A DNA stretch of 64,000 nucleotides from Sphingobacterium sp. SRCM116780 (GCF_021442025.1 NZ_CP090446.1:3286001-3350000); one strand, 5' to 3'. Shown: positions 45,702 through 55,883, counted from the first letter of the stretch. The notes: generated from the letters alone by a model not told the origin. A program made the numbers and translations.

Positions 45702-46667
45702 TTATTTAGCTAAGCTCTCTAGCATACGCTTCAAGACAACTTGCGCTGCCCAAACACGATTACTTGCTTCTTTAATGACTAAAGAATTTGGACCATCCAA
45801 AATCTCAGATGACAATTCTAAATCTCTTCTAACAGGTAAACAATGCATAATTTTCGCATTATTTGTTAATGCTAGTTTTTTGTTATCAATTAACCAGTTT
45901 TCCGAAACTGGGTAAACCTCGCCATACTCTTGATAAGAAGACCAGTTCTTTACATAAACAAAGTCCGCATCTTTAATACTATCATCGAGGTTGTGAGAGA
46001 TTTTCGCTCCGTTTGTAAATTCTTCTGATAACTCATATCCAGCAGGATGAGCAATTGTAAAATCAACTAATCCTTCTGATTGCGCTTGGCACATCCACTC
46101 AGAAAATGAATTCGGAACCGCTTGCGGTAAAGCTTTTACATGAGGAGCCCAAGCTAAAACAACTTTAGGTATTTTCACTGTTTTATGTTCAGTTATTGTG
46201 ATGATATCTGTCAAACTTTGTAAAGGGTGACGAGTTGCACTTTCTAAAGAAACAACTGGAACAGCACAATAAGTCATAAACTTATTAAACAGATCCTCGG
46301 AATAATCTTCTTCTCTATCTTTCAATGTAGGAAAGGAGCGTAAACCTAAGATATCACAATATTCACCCATAACGGCTGCAGCTTCTCGAATGTGTTCAAC
46401 AGTTGTACCATTCATCACTATACCATCTTTCGTTTCTAAAGCCCAACCTTCCTTATCCATATTGATGACCATGACATTCATCCCTAAATTCATGGCCGCT
46501 TTTTGAGTACTTAGACGTGTACGTAAACTTGGATTTAAGAAGACTAAACCTAACGTTTTATGTTTTCCTAAATTCGGTAACGCATAAGGATTCGCTTTCA
46601 ACTCCAATGCTTCTTTCACTACCTCTGAAACATTAGCAACGTCTTTAACTGAAAAGAATTTTTTCAT
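45702..46667 (-). CDS. argF': N-acylornithine transcarbamylase, predicted N-succinylornithine type
   Basis: 321 residues. Carbamoyl-phosphate motif FLNPSLRTRLSTQKAAMNLG (residues about 43-62; ordinary OTCase has STRTR), and the AOTC/SOTC signatures VLAWAPHVKALPQAV and MHCLPVRRDLE. In GTTVEHIREA the position that is Glu92 in Xanthomonas acetylornithine transcarbamylase is Val90. From published work on this family as I recall it, replacing that Glu with Pro, Val, Ala or Ser shifts preference to succinylornithine, and the Bacteroides enzyme has Pro there. So this enzyme probably uses N-succinylornithine. Confidence 0.92.
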   Translation of the reverse strand: MKKFFSVKDVANVSEVVKEALELKANPYALPNLGKHKTLGLVFLNPSLRTRLSTQKAAMNLGMNVMVINMDKEGWALETKDGIVMNGTTVEHIREAAAVMGEYCDILGLRSFPTLKDREEDYSEDLFNKFMTYCAVPVVSLESATRHPLQSLTDIITITEHKTVKIPKVVLAWAPHVKALPQAVPNSFSEWMCQAQSEGLVDFTIAHPAGYELSEEFTNGAKISHNLDDSIKDADFVYVKNWSSYQEYGEVYPVSENWLIDNKKLALTNNAKIMHCLPVRRDLELSSEILDGPNSLVIKEASNRVWAAQVVLKRMLESLAK

Positions 46668-46686
46668 ATATCTATCTAATTCAATA

Positions 46687-47820
46687 TTAACCTTTCAATC
46701 GATCAGCAAAAGCTGTTAAAAATTGATCAGCCATTTCTTTGGCCATATTTAAAGCTGGTAATAAACGGATAACAGTAGGCTTTGCTTCCCCTGTAAATAT
46801 TCTATTTTTAGCTAATAAATCCTTCCTTATATATCCAAGTTCAGCAGGTAAGTCAATACCTATCATTAATCCCCTACCACGAACCTCTGTCACCTGATCA
46901 AACTTCTTAAGTTCTTCAATTAAATAAGAACCAACTTCTGCAGCATTTTGAATTAAATTATCTTGTTTGATTACTTCGAGTACAGCTACTGCTGCAGCGC
47001 AAGCGAGATGATTACCACCAAAAGTAGTTCCCAACATACCATAAGAAGCTACAAATTTTGGAGCTATACTGATTCCTCCAATTGGAAAACCATTGCCCAT
47101 ACCTTTTGCCATCGTATAGATATCCGCTGAAATGCCTGCATAATCATGTGAATAGAAGTCTCCAGATCGTCCATAACCACATTGTACAGAATCTGCAATA
47201 AACACCGAATTATATTGATCACAGAGAGAACGAATTAATTTCAAAAAAGCGACAGATGCCTCACGAATACCACCTACCCCTTGAATTCCCTCTATAATAA
47301 CAGATGAAATCTCTTCGCCATAAGCATGAAAAGCATCTGTTAAAGCCTCTTCATCATTAAAGGGTAGAAATACAACATGATCTGTTTCATTAACTGGCGC
47401 AACAATACTTGGGTTATCTGTACAAGCGACAGCCAACGAAGTCCTTCCATGAAAAGATTTAGAAAATGCAATAATTTTCTTTCTTTTATTATAAAAGGAA
47501 GCTAATTTCAATGCATTTTCATTAGCCTCCGCTCCGGAGTTACATAAAAACAAATGATAATCCTCTTTCTTAGATACCTCACCTAACAATCGGGCTAATT
47601 CACGTTGGATAGGAATTTCAACAGAATTTGAATAAAAACCGATGCGGTTTAATTGTTCTGTTACTCGTTGAACATAGTGTGGGTGCGTATGACCAATTGA
47701 AATCACAGCATGACCACCATATAAATCCAAGAAAGCATTTCCTTCGGCATCCCACACCGTTGAGCCCTGTGCTCTTACTATGTTAATTGGATTAATGGGA
47801 TAAACGTTAAATAAGTCCAT
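46687..47820 (-). CDS. argD: Acylornithine aminotransferase
   Basis: 377 residues from ATG 47820 (MDLFNVYPINP); 24 upstream codons of the open frame are read as leader, since the predicted promoter lies there. PLP-dependent class III aminotransferase: SGAEANENALKLA, IADSVQCGYGRSGDFY, and the PLP Lys in MAKGMGNGFPIGG. It makes N-acylornithine from the semialdehyde. First gene of the operon argD-argF'-argB-proC-argE. Confidence 0.94.
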   Translation of the reverse strand: MDLFNVYPINPINIVRAQGSTVWDAEGNAFLDLYGGHAVISIGHTHPHYVQRVTEQLNRIGFYSNSVEIPIQRELARLLGEVSKKEDYHLFLCNSGAEANENALKLASFYNKRKKIIAFSKSFHGRTSLAVACTDNPSIVAPVNETDHVVFLPFNDEEALTDAFHAYGEEISSVIIEGIQGVGGIREASVAFLKLIRSLCDQYNSVFIADSVQCGYGRSGDFYSHDYAGISADIYTMAKGMGNGFPIGGISIAPKFVASYGMLGTTFGGNHLACAAAVAVLEVIKQDNLIQNAAEVGSYLIEELKKFDQVTEVRGRGLMIGIDLPAELGYIRKDLLAKNRIFTGEAKPTVIRLLPALNMAKEMADQFLTAFADRLKG

Positions 47821-47869
47821 TGATAATGAATAAATAATTAAATGAGAAACATATATCCAATATGCTCTA

Positions 47870-47877
47870 CAAATATA
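47870..47877 (-). promoter_or_regulatory. Predicted -7 box of the argD operon
   Basis: TATATTTG on the minus strand matches TAnnTTTG 50 bp before ATG 47820. No TTTG at the standard -33 distance. It lies between the rplQ terminator and argD, so the operon has its own promoter. Confidence 0.5.
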
Positions 47878-47906
47878 GCTAAGTCTAACCAAAAACTAGC
47901 TAAAAA

Positions 47907-47938
47907 CAAAAAAAGCCTATCATGAAAATGATAGGCTT
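47907..47938 (-). terminator. Terminator of the ribosomal superoperon
   Basis: A perfect 11-bp stem (47913-47923 with 47928-47938) with a 4-nt loop and a U-rich tail, 22 bp after the rplQ stop. Confidence 0.88.
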
Positions 47939-47960
47939 TATATCTAAAAAACTTAAGAAA

Positions 47961-48455
47961 TTAATCTTTGTTTTCCTCTTCAGTAGCAGGTGCCTCTGTT
48001 TCAGCAGGAGCCTCCTCTGTAGTTTCAGCCTTCTTTTTAGAAGTACCACGACGACGAGTAGCTTTTTTCTCTGTAGCAGCTTTAGCACCGTAGATTTCAT
48101 TGTAGTCTACCAATTCGATGAATGCCATTTCAGCATTATCACCTAAACGATTTTCCATTTTGATAATACGTGTATAACCACCTGGACGGTTAGCTACTTT
48201 TTCCGAAATTTCACGGAATAAAATAGTAACAGCATCTTTATCTTTCAAGTAAGCGAAAACAGTACGACGAGAGTGAGTCGTATCGTTTTTAGATTTAGTA
48301 ATCAAAGGCTCAACATATTTACGTAAAGCTTTAGCTTTTGCTAAAGTCGTTGTAATACGTTTGTGTTTTACTAATGACGTTGCCATGTTAGCTAACATTG
48401 CCTTTCTATGGCTGTCAGTACGACCTAAGTGATTTACTTTTTTTCCGTGTCTCAT
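47961..48455 (-). CDS. rplQ: 50S ribosomal protein L17, with long C-terminal tail
   Basis: 164 residues. The L17 core ([20 protein letters not shown]... to about residue 125) is complete. It is followed by a low-complexity tail: basic [13 protein letters not shown], then an acidic Ala-Pro-Glu-Thr run to the end, about 40 residues longer than E. coli L17. Last gene of the superoperon, next to rpoA as usual. Confidence 0.96.
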   Translation of the reverse strand: MRHGKKVNHLGRTDSHRKAMLANMATSLVKHKRITTTLAKAKALRKYVEPLITKSKNDTTHSRRTVFAYLKDKDAVTILFREISEKVANRPGGYTRIIKMENRLGDNAEMAFIELVDYNEIYGAKAATEKKATRRRGTSKKKAETTEEAPAETEAPATEEENKD

Positions 48456-48526
48456 TTTAATTTAATTTTAATGTACATACCGTCTCTTCTCAGAGGGAAT
48501 TATGTACAAGTCGCTTATTTAATATA

Positions 48527-49519
48527 TTAATCTTCGTCTAATTTATACTTAGACAAGTTCATTCCGAATGATAAACCTTTCGATTTAACCAATTCTTGAA
48601 TTTCGCTTAATGATTTTTTACCGAAGTTTCTGAATTTCAACATATCTGCAACATCGTAAGTAACGAGTTCAGACAATGAACGAATATCAGCAGCTTTCAA
48701 ACAGTTCAATGCACGAACTGAAAGGTCTAAGTCTACTAATTCCATTTTCAAAATTTTACGCATATGTAAAATTTCTTCATCAACAACTTTAGTTTCTTCT
48801 TTTGTTTGAGACTCAAGAAGCATATTCTCATCTGAGAACAAGATAAAGTGTTGAATTAAGATCTTAGCAGCTTCTTTTAAAGCTTCTTCTGGATGAATTG
48901 AACCATCTGTAGAAATATCTAACAATAATTTCTCATAGTCAGTTTTTTGTTCTACACGGTAGTTTTCAATGGTAAATTTAACATTCTTAATCGGAGTAAA
49001 GATTGAATCAATCGCGATTAATCCTACAGGACCATCAACGACCTTATTCTCATCAGCATTTACATAACCACGACCCTTAGCTACACTCAATTCTACCTCA
49101 ATAGTAACTGAGTTATCCATATTACAGATAACTAAATCAGGATTTAAGACTGTAAAGTTGTTTGAGAATTTTGTGATATCACCCGCTGAGAATTGCTCTT
49201 GACCATTGATTACTACAAATATCTTTTCGCTATCACCTTGATCACCAGTTTTTTGAAAACGAACTTGTTTCAAATTCAAAATGATCTCCGTAACGTCTTC
49301 AACTACACCTTTGATAGTTGAAAATTCGTGCGAAACGCCTGAAAACCTTATCGACGTAATTGCATATCCTTCTAATGAGGACAATAAAATACGGCGCAAA
49401 GCATTACCAATGGTTACACCAAAACCAGGCTCCAATGGACGAAATTCGAACGTACCATCAAAATCTGTAGATTTTTGCATGATAACTTTATCCGGTCTTT
49501 GAAATGCTAAAATTGCCAT
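48527..49519 (-). CDS. rpoA: RNA polymerase subunit alpha
   Basis: 330 residues. An N-terminal assembly domain ([26 protein letters not shown]), a flexible linker (about 240-260) and the C-terminal domain that contacts DNA and activators ([27 protein letters not shown]). It sits in its usual place between rpsD and rplQ. Confidence 0.98.
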   Translation of the reverse strand: MAILAFQRPDKVIMQKSTDFDGTFEFRPLEPGFGVTIGNALRRILLSSLEGYAITSIRFSGVSHEFSTIKGVVEDVTEIILNLKQVRFQKTGDQGDSEKIFVVINGQEQFSAGDITKFSNNFTVLNPDLVICNMDNSVTIEVELSVAKGRGYVNADENKVVDGPVGLIAIDSIFTPIKNVKFTIENYRVEQKTDYEKLLLDISTDGSIHPEEALKEAAKILIQHFILFSDENMLLESQTKEETKVVDEEILHMRKILKMELVDLDLSVRALNCLKAADIRSLSELVTYDVADMLKFRNFGKKSLSEIQELVKSKGLSFGMNLSKYKLDED

Positions 49520-49611
49520 TTATTTCTTTTTAAAGTTTTTGTAATAATACTTGCAATACAATAGAATATGCATAATCCAAATTTGAACTATGCATATCAC
49601 TACTTTATTTA

Positions 49612-50220
49612 TTATTTAGAGTATAACTCTACGATTAAGTTCTCTTTGATATTCTCAGGAATGTCAGATCTTTCAGGGTAACTTAAGAAAGTACCTGTAA
49701 GTTCTTTTGCATTCCACTCTAACCATGAGTATTTGTTGATAATTCTACCAGCAACTGAATCAGTGATTGTTTCTAGAGTTTGAGAACGCTCACGAACAGC
49801 GACTACATCACCAGGACGTAAGCTATATGAAGGAATGTTAACTAATTCTCCGTTAACAGTAATGTGTTTGTGCGATACTAACTGACGAGCAGCAGAACGC
49901 GTAGGGGCAATACCTAAACGGTAAACCGTGTTATCTAAACGAGCTTCTAATAATTTTAAGAAGATCTCCCCTGTAATACCTTGTTTTGAGGCAGCTTTAT
50001 CAAACAAATTAGCGAATTGACGCTCTAACACCCCGTAAGTGTATTTTGCTTTTTGCTTTTCTAACAACTGAATAGCGTATTCAGATTGTTTACCTCTGCG
50101 TTTAGATGCTCCATGTTGTCCAGGAGGATAATTTTTTTTCTCTAACGCTTTATCTGGGCCGAAAATCGGCTCTCTAAATTTACGGGCAATTTTGGACTTA
50201 GGTCCTGTATATCTAGCCAT
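49612..50220 (-). CDS. rpsD: 30S ribosomal protein S4 (zinc-free type)
   Basis: 202 residues. The S4 domain [27 protein letters not shown] is intact. The N-terminal zinc-binding cysteines of some S4 proteins are absent ([15 protein letters not shown]). It binds 16S rRNA early in assembly. Between rpsK and rpoA. Confidence 0.97.
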   Translation of the reverse strand: MARYTGPKSKIARKFREPIFGPDKALEKKNYPPGQHGASKRRGKQSEYAIQLLEKQKAKYTYGVLERQFANLFDKAASKQGITGEIFLKLLEARLDNTVYRLGIAPTRSAARQLVSHKHITVNGELVNIPSYSLRPGDVVAVRERSQTLETITDSVAGRIINKYSWLEWNAKELTGTFLSYPERSDIPENIKENLIVELYSK

Positions 50221-50278
50221 TTTTTTTCTCTTAAAGTATCTATTAGCCTGTAGCTAATGAATCTTATCTTTAACTTAA

Positions 50279-50668
50279 TTAAACTCTTCTACGTTTTGGA
50301 GGACGACAACCGTTGTGAGGAAGTGGAGTGATATCTTTGATAGTAGTCACGTCAATTCCAACAGTTTGTAATGTTCTGATTGCTGACTCACGTCCAGCAC
50401 CAGGTCCTTTTACGAATACTTCTACTTTACGTAGACCTAAATCATAGGCAACTTTACCACAGTCATTTGCTGCTTGTCCTGCTGCGTACGGAGTATTCTT
50501 TTTAGACCCTCTAAAACCCATTTTCCCAGCACTTGACCAAGAAATAGTTTGACCTTGATTATTAGTCAAAGTTACAATGATGTTATTAAACGTAGCGTTG
50601 ATGTGTGCTTGGCCAATTGGCTCAATGACAACAATACGTTTTTTTGCAGCTTTTTTACTTTTAGCCAT
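50279..50668 (-). CDS. rpsK: 30S ribosomal protein S11
   Basis: 129 residues. Recognised by [33 protein letters not shown] and the C-terminal [13 protein letters not shown]. It forms the platform of the 30S subunit. It starts 10 bp after rpsM. Confidence 0.97.
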   Translation of the reverse strand: MAKSKKAAKKRIVVIEPIGQAHINATFNNIIVTLTNNQGQTISWSSAGKMGFRGSKKNTPYAAGQAANDCGKVAYDLGLRKVEVFVKGPGAGRESAIRTLQTVGIDVTTIKDITPLPHNGCRPPKRRRV

Positions 50669-50678
50669 TTCTTAATTT

Positions 50679-51056
50679 TTATTTAGTAGCCTTTTTCTTG
50701 TTTGCAACTGTCTTACGTTTACCCTTACGAGTACGAGAGTTGTTTTTAGTGCGTTGACCACGAACTGGTAAATGCTTACGATGACGTAATCCACGGTAAC
50801 AACCGATATCCATTAAACGTTTAATGTTCAATTGAATTTCTGAACGTAAAGCACCTTCTACCTTCATTTCATCAGAAATTAAGGTACGAATTGCTGCTAA
50901 CTGCTCATCATTCCAATCTTGAACTTTAATGTCATGACTGATTCCCGCCTTATCTAAGATAAGCTCCGCTGTTGGACGACCGATACCAAAAATGTAGGTA
51001 AGGCCGATAACACCTCTTTTGTTTTTAGGTAAGTCAATACCTGCTATCCTTGCCAT
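50679..51056 (-). CDS. rpsM: 30S ribosomal protein S13
   Basis: 125 residues. [20 protein letters not shown], the helix-two-turn-helix and the conserved [20 protein letters not shown] near the C-terminus. It contacts the 50S subunit. It starts 29 bp after rpmJ. Confidence 0.97.
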   Translation of the reverse strand: MARIAGIDLPKNKRGVIGLTYIFGIGRPTAELILDKAGISHDIKVQDWNDEQLAAIRTLISDEMKVEGALRSEIQLNIKRLMDIGCYRGLRHRKHLPVRGQRTKNNSRTRKGKRKTVANKKKATK

Positions 51057-51085
51057 ATTTATATTTAGCGATTATTTTTAATTAA

Positions 51086-51202
51086 TTAGCCCTGACGTTG
51101 TTTGTACTTAGGGTTCTTTTTGTTGATTACAAAAACTTTTCCTTTACGACGAATGATCTTACAATCCGCGCTACGTTTTTTTATTGATGCTCTTACTTTC
51201 AT
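51086..51202 (-). CDS. rpmJ: 50S ribosomal protein L36 (zinc-free type)
   Basis: 38 residues, read directly from the sequence between infA and rpsM. It begins [16 protein letters not shown] and ends NPKYKQRQG. Of the four zinc ligands of classical L36 (C-x2-C, C, H) only Cys14 remains; positions 11, 27 and 33 are Ser, Lys/Asn region and Tyr, so it should not bind zinc. Confidence 0.95.
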   Translation of the reverse strand: MKVRASIKKRSADCKIIRRKGKVFVINKKNPKYKQRQG

Positions 51203-51248
51203 GATATTTAATATTTTCAAAAGCTTGCACTATCAGACAATCAATCCG

Positions 51249-51467
51249 TTATTTATAACGGTAAGTGATTCGTCCTTTAGTCAAATCATAAGGAGACATT
51301 TCTAATTTAACTTTATCCCCAGGTAAAATTTTGATATAGTGCATCCGCATTTTACCAGAAATATGAGCGATAATTTCATGCCCATTTTCCAATTCTACCC
51401 GAAACATAGCATTAGAAAGCGCCTCTCTAATTATTCCATCTTGTTCTATTGAGGCTTGTTTAGCCAT
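51249..51467 (-). CDS. infA: Translation initiation factor IF-1
   Basis: 72 residues, one S1-like OB fold. [19 protein letters not shown], then [20 protein letters not shown] and the C-terminal [13 protein letters not shown]. It assists 30S initiation. Placed between map and rpmJ, as in many bacteria. Confidence 0.97.
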   Translation of the reverse strand: MAKQASIEQDGIIREALSNAMFRVELENGHEIIAHISGKMRMHYIKILPGDKVKLEMSPYDLTKGRITYRYK

Positions 51468-51541
51468 ATATTCTTGATTATTATTTTGTTAAATAGCCTG
51501 CAAACAGGAGTGCAAAGATATATAAAATAATTGAAAACCAA

Positions 51542-52324
51542 TTACTTTTTACCTAAAACTTTCTCTACGTGTTCAAATGTCAACAACACATCGGGCTCGC
51601 CTTTACGAATAGCGACCATTTGTTCGAAGTGTGCTGACAGTTTACCATCAACGGTACTTACTGTCCATCCATCATCCCAAAACTTCACACCTGCCTTACC
51701 TCCATTGATCATGGGTTCTATACAAATGACTAATCCAGGTTCTAATTTGGCTCCAGAACCACGTTTACCGTAGTTAGGAATCTCTGGCTTCTCATGTAAA
51801 TGAAAACCCACACCATGTCCTACTAATTCACGTACGATCCCAAAACCATATTTTGAAACATGTTCTTGAATGGCAGACCCAATATCACCTACTCGCTTTC
51901 CAGCGACAGCTTGTTCTATACCTTTATACATAGACTCTTTTGTTACGTCCAGTAACAACTGAGCATCTTCGGATATATTTCCTACTCCAAAGGTATAAGC
52001 TGAATCACTGATGAAACCATTTAGGTTCACTCCACCATCTACCGATACAAGATCTCCATCTTTGATCACATAATCACTCGGAAATCCGTGAACAATCTGG
52101 TCGTTTACAGAAATACAAAGTGAGTAAGGGAATCCATGATAATTAAGAAACGCTGGCGTTCCTCCGTTATCATGGATAAACTCATAAGCTAATTTATCAA
52201 GAGATAAAGTGGTAATACCAGGTTTAATCACCTTAGCAACTTCACCAAGCAATTGCGAGAGCACATTTGCTGACAATCGCACTTGCTCTATATCTTCCTC
52301 TGATTTATAATATACTTTAGACAT
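51542..52324 (-). CDS. map: Methionine aminopeptidase, type I
   Basis: 260 residues. It removes the N-terminal Met from new proteins. Metal ligands: Asp in VSVDGGVNLNGFISDSAYTF, His in ELVGHGVGFHLHEKP, Glu in CIEPMINGG and HFEQMVAI. No zinc-finger extension. Between secY and infA. Confidence 0.96.
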   Translation of the reverse strand: MSKVYYKSEEDIEQVRLSANVLSQLLGEVAKVIKPGITTLSLDKLAYEFIHDNGGTPAFLNYHGFPYSLCISVNDQIVHGFPSDYVIKDGDLVSVDGGVNLNGFISDSAYTFGVGNISEDAQLLLDVTKESMYKGIEQAVAGKRVGDIGSAIQEHVSKYGFGIVRELVGHGVGFHLHEKPEIPNYGKRGSGAKLEPGLVICIEPMINGGKAGVKFWDDGWTVSTVDGKLSAHFEQMVAIRKGEPDVLLTFEHVEKVLGKK

Positions 52325-52333
52325 CTAAAGAAT

Positions 52334-53671
52334 TTAAATTGCCGACTGATCTACACCTTCAACTGACGCAGGTGTTCTACCTTTAATGCGACCAGTTTTC
52401 ATTAACCCGTCATAATGACGCATCAATAAGTGGCTTTCAATTTGTTGCAAAGTATCCAACACAACACCTACCAAAATCAATAAAGACGTACCTCCGTAGA
52501 AGTGTGCAAATTGATTATTAATACCAAATAAACTTGCAATAGCAGGTAATATAGCAATGATCGCAAGGAAAATTGCGCCAGGGAATGTGATATTTGAAAT
52601 CACGCGATCGATAAAGTTACTTGTTTCTAGACCTGGTTTAATACCCGGAACAAATCCTCCATTTTTCTTCATATCGTCAGACATCTGCTGAGGATTAACC
52701 ATAATAGCTGTGTAGAAAAATGTAAATGCTATAATTAAGATAGCAAAAGTTACATTATAAGCAACAGATGTATAGTTACTCAACGAGGTTAAGAAATCTG
52801 ATTGAAGATTAGGGAAGAACTGTCCTAAACTCATTGGCACAAACATAATTGCTTGCGCGAAAATGATTGGCATTACGCCAGCAGCATTTACCTTTAAAGG
52901 AATATACTGTCTAACACCACCGACTTGTTTATTTCCAACAATTTTCTTTGCATATTGAACTGGAATTTTACGTACACCTTGTACAATTAAAATTGTAAAT
53001 ACAACAACAAAGAATAATGCTAAAAACTCAAGCAACAATGGAATTGGTCCACCACCACCTTTACTCATACGTGATACCCACTCCGCGGTAATACCACTTG
53101 GCAATTGTGCGATAATACCAGTCATAATGATCAAAGAGATACCATTACCAATACCTTTATCAGTAATTTTCTCTCCTAGCCACATTACAAACAAAGTACC
53201 CGCCGTCAAAACTATTGCAGTAAGAATAGTGAACATAGGATCTGCCAACGTTTTTGATGCAGGCTCAATTTGAGTTCTTACATACGCAAACGCTTGAAGC
53301 AAAGTAATCGCTAAAGTTAAATAGCGCGTAATTTGATTCATTTTAGTTCGACCACTTTCACCCTCTTTCTGCATTTTTTGGAAATAAGGAACCGCGATGC
53401 CCAATAATTGAACAACGATAGATGCCGAAATATATGGCATTACCCCTAATGCAAAGATCGCTGAACGAGAGAATGATCCCCCCGCAAACATATCTAGCAA
53501 ACCAAGTAATCCTTCTTTTTGACCAGAAGCCAAAGCCTGAGGATTAACTCCAGGTAATACAATATGACATCCAATACGGTAAATCAGAAGAAATAGTAAC
53601 GTATTTAAGATACGTGTACGTAAATCATCTATTTTCCAAATATTGGTTAAGGTTGTGATTAGTTTCTTCAT
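52334..53671 (-). CDS. secY: Protein translocase subunit SecY
   Basis: 445 residues, ten membrane helices. The channel protein of the Sec export system. LRTRILNTLLFLLIYRIG, the plug and pore-ring region after GGSFSRSAIFALGVMPYISA, and the C-terminal GTSLLILVGVVLDTLQQIES are conserved. 9 bp before map and 3 bp after rplO. Confidence 0.98.
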   Translation of the reverse strand: MKKLITTLTNIWKIDDLRTRILNTLLFLLIYRIGCHIVLPGVNPQALASGQKEGLLGLLDMFAGGSFSRSAIFALGVMPYISASIVVQLLGIAVPYFQKMQKEGESGRTKMNQITRYLTLAITLLQAFAYVRTQIEPASKTLADPMFTILTAIVLTAGTLFVMWLGEKITDKGIGNGISLIIMTGIIAQLPSGITAEWVSRMSKGGGGPIPLLLEFLALFFVVVFTILIVQGVRKIPVQYAKKIVGNKQVGGVRQYIPLKVNAAGVMPIIFAQAIMFVPMSLGQFFPNLQSDFLTSLSNYTSVAYNVTFAILIIAFTFFYTAIMVNPQQMSDDMKKNGGFVPGIKPGLETSNFIDRVISNITFPGAIFLAIIAILPAIASLFGINNQFAHFYGGTSLLILVGVVLDTLQQIESHLLMRHYDGLMKTGRIKGRTPASVEGVDQSAI

Positions 53672-53674
53672 TTA

Positions 53675-54121
53675 TTAAAGTTTAACGATAGAACCGCCTG
53701 CTGCTTCAATAGCTTTTTGAGCAGAAGCCGAGAACGCATGCGCTGTAACTTCAACTTTTGCTTTCAACTCACCACGACCCAAGATTTTCACCTTGTCTTT
53801 TTTAGCTACTAATCCATGAGCAACTAATTCTTCTAAGTTTACAGCTGTCAAATTGTGTTTCTCTATTAATTCTTGCAAAGCATCTAAGTTTACACCATTA
53901 TACTCTACACGATTTAAGTTTTTGAAACCAAATTTAGGCACACGACGTTGCAAAGGCATTTGACCACCTTCAAAACCGATTTTTGTACTGTTACCAGAAC
54001 GAGAACCAGCTCCTTTGTGACCACGTGTAGAAGTACCACCGCGGCCAGAACCTGTACCACGACCAATACGTTTACTACTTTTTACCGAACCTTTTGCAGG
54101 TCTTAAATTACTTAAGTTCAT
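53675..54121 (-). CDS. rplO: 50S ribosomal protein L15
   Basis: 148 residues. MNLSNLRPAKGSVKSSKRIG, GTGSGRGGTSTRGHKGAG and FEGGQMPLQRRVPKFGF are typical. A 113-bp gap with two hairpins separates it from rpmD, whereas the two are usually adjacent. Confidence 0.97.
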   Translation of the reverse strand: MNLSNLRPAKGSVKSSKRIGRGTGSGRGGTSTRGHKGAGSRSGNSTKIGFEGGQMPLQRRVPKFGFKNLNRVEYNGVNLDALQELIEKHNLTAVNLEELVAHGLVAKKDKVKILGRGELKAKVEVTAHAFSASAQKAIEAAGGSIVKL

Positions 54122-54135
54122 TTTAAAACTAAATT

Positions 54136-54225
54136 ATGTTAGGCCTTCGCTTTCACTAAACAGGTCCTAACGATTAAAAAATTGATTAATAACAAGTAAT
54201 GGAAAAGACTAAAAGTCCTTTCCAT
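54136..54225. other. Hairpins in the rpmD-rplO gap
   Basis: One hairpin with 11 of 12 paired positions and a 3-nt loop (54199-54210 with 54214-54225), and a looser one with GTTAGG/CCTAAC arms (54141-54173 region). Neither is followed by a U-run, so they are not simple terminators. Possible mRNA processing or regulation sites. Confidence 0.5.
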
Positions 54226-54234
54226 ATGCTAATA

Positions 54235-54414
54235 TTAAATAGTTTCGATAGCTACTAAGTGATTCACTTTTCTCACCATACCAATAATGGCAGGTGTAGC
54301 TTCAACTTCTACTGAGTGGTTGATACGTTTCAAACCCAATGCCTCAATAGTTTTCTTTTGGCGCTCGCTTCTGTCGATAACGCTCTTTATCTGGGTGATT
54401 TTAATTTTTGCCAT
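54235..54414 (-). CDS. rpmD: 50S ribosomal protein L30
   Basis: 59 residues, read directly from the sequence between rpsE and rplO. It begins MAKIKITQIKSVIDRSERQK and ends NHLVAIETI, a normal bacterial L30. The start is 5 bp after the rpsE stop. Confidence 0.95.
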   Translation of the reverse strand: MAKIKITQIKSVIDRSERQKKTIEALGLKRINHSVEVEATPAIIGMVRKVNHLVAIETI

Positions 54415-54419
54415 GATAA

Positions 54420-54938
54420 TTAACCGTTAAATACTTTGTTTAAATCGACACCGCGGTGTTGTGCTACTGTGTATGCATCACGCATATTAGCTAAAGCGTC
54501 AACAGTTGCTTTTACCACGTTGTGTGGGTTAGATGAACCTAATGACTTCGCTAATACGTCTTTGATACCTGCAGACTCTAATACTGCACGCATAGCACCA
54601 CCTGCTAATACTCCTGTACCGGCGATAGCTGGTTTTATCAAAACTGAACCACCTGAATATTTGCCATGTTGAGCATGAGGAACAGTACCTTTGATAATAG
54701 GAACCTTAACTAAGTTTTTCTTAGCGTCATCAATTCCTTTTGTGATTGCTTCAGTAACCTCTTTTGCTTTACCTAAACCGTAACCAACGATACCGTTTTC
54801 ATCACCTACAACCACGATTGCAGAGAAACTGAAAGTACGACCACCTTTGGTAACCTTAGCTACACGTTGGATACTTACTAAGCGATCTTTCAATTCAATC
54901 TCGCTTGATTTTACTCTTTTTATATTGCTTAATGCCAT
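54420..54938 (-). CDS. rpsE: 30S ribosomal protein S5
   Basis: 172 residues. [28 protein letters not shown]-type loop ([19 protein letters not shown]) and [18 protein letters not shown] are conserved S5 blocks. It affects accuracy of decoding. It lies 11 bp after rplR. Confidence 0.97.
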   Translation of the reverse strand: MALSNIKRVKSSEIELKDRLVSIQRVAKVTKGGRTFSFSAIVVVGDENGIVGYGLGKAKEVTEAITKGIDDAKKNLVKVPIIKGTVPHAQHGKYSGGSVLIKPAIAGTGVLAGGAMRAVLESAGIKDVLAKSLGSSNPHNVVKATVDALANMRDAYTVAQHRGVDLNKVFNG

Positions 54939-54949
54939 TTCTTCTATGA

Positions 54950-55303
54950 TTAAAAGTCTAAACCGCCTTCGCGAGCACCTTCAGCCAAAGATTTGATACG
55001 GCCATGGTATAAGTACCCATTACGGTCAAAAACTACTTTACTAATTCCAGCTGCAACTGCTTTTTCTGCAACCAATTTACCTACTGCTTTTGATTGATCA
55101 ACTTTATTGCCTGAAGCAGTAAAATCTTTTGAAGCACTAGAAGCAGACACTAATGTCTTTCCAGCAACATCATCAATGATTTGAGCGTAGATACCTTTAT
55201 TACTTCTAAAAACTGACAAGCGTGGACGCTCTGTTGATCCAGCCAGGTGTTTTCTGATTCCTTTTTTGATTCTCTCTCTACGAGATGCTTTATGTCCTGC
55301 CAT
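54950..55303 (-). CDS. rplR: 50S ribosomal protein L18
   Basis: 117 residues. GTRKHL-type start ([20 protein letters not shown]), [18 protein letters not shown] and the C-terminal [19 protein letters not shown]. It binds 5S rRNA. 5 bp after rplF. Confidence 0.97.
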   Translation of the reverse strand: MAGHKASRRERIKKGIRKHLAGSTERPRLSVFRSNKGIYAQIIDDVAGKTLVSASSASKDFTASGNKVDQSKAVGKLVAEKAVAAGISKVVFDRNGYLYHGRIKSLAEGAREGGLDF

Positions 55304-55308
55304 GGTTA

Positions 55309-55863
55309 TTATTTTTTAGCTGATTTACCTGCTTTTCTTCTTAATACTTCACCTTCAAACTTAATACCTTTACCTTTGTATGGTTCTGGTTTACGGAAGC
55401 CGCGGATTTTCGCTGCGATTTGTCCGATCAATTGTTTGTCAGTAGATTCTAAAGTGATAGTAGGGTTTTTACCTTTATCAGCAGTTGTTAATACTTTAAC
55501 TTCATTTGGCAATACAAAAACAATCTGGTGAGAGAAACCTAAAGTTAACTCTAAAACATTACCATTGCTTGTTGCACGGTAACCTACACCGACTAACTCT
55601 TGAGTAGTTTTGTAACCTTCAGTTACACCGACAACCATATTGTTCAATAAAGAACGGTACAGTCCGTGTAATGATTTGTGTCTTTTTTGATCTGTAGCAC
55701 GAGTTACTACGATGTTACCATCTTCTTGAGCAACTGTAATGTCACGATCAACTTGTTGTGTTAATTCACCTTTAGGGCCTTTTACTGTAACTAAATTCTT
55801 GTCAGATACAGTCACCGTTACACCAGCAGGCATAGCGATAGGCGCTTTTCCAATTCTTGACAT
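55309..55863 (-). CDS. rplF: 50S ribosomal protein L6
   Basis: 184 residues, two similar domains. [20 protein letters not shown] and the C-terminal [20 protein letters not shown] mark L6. Preceded by rpsH, 20 bp away. Confidence 0.97.
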   Translation of the reverse strand: MSRIGKAPIAMPAGVTVTVSDKNLVTVKGPKGELTQQVDRDITVAQEDGNIVVTRATDQKRHKSLHGLYRSLLNNMVVGVTEGYKTTQELVGVGYRATSNGNVLELTLGFSHQIVFVLPNEVKVLTTADKGKNPTITLESTDKQLIGQIAAKIRGFRKPEPYKGKGIKFEGEVLRRKAGKSAKK

Positions 55864-55883
55864 TTCTTTGTGATTTTCCTAGA

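Noticed and set aside
47821..47892. Longer start for argD (ATG 47892)
   Set aside because: Adds 24 residues unlike the family and would run through the predicted promoter.
47922..48146. Serine/phenylalanine-rich plus-strand open frame
   Set aside because: Antisense to the low-complexity tail of rplQ.
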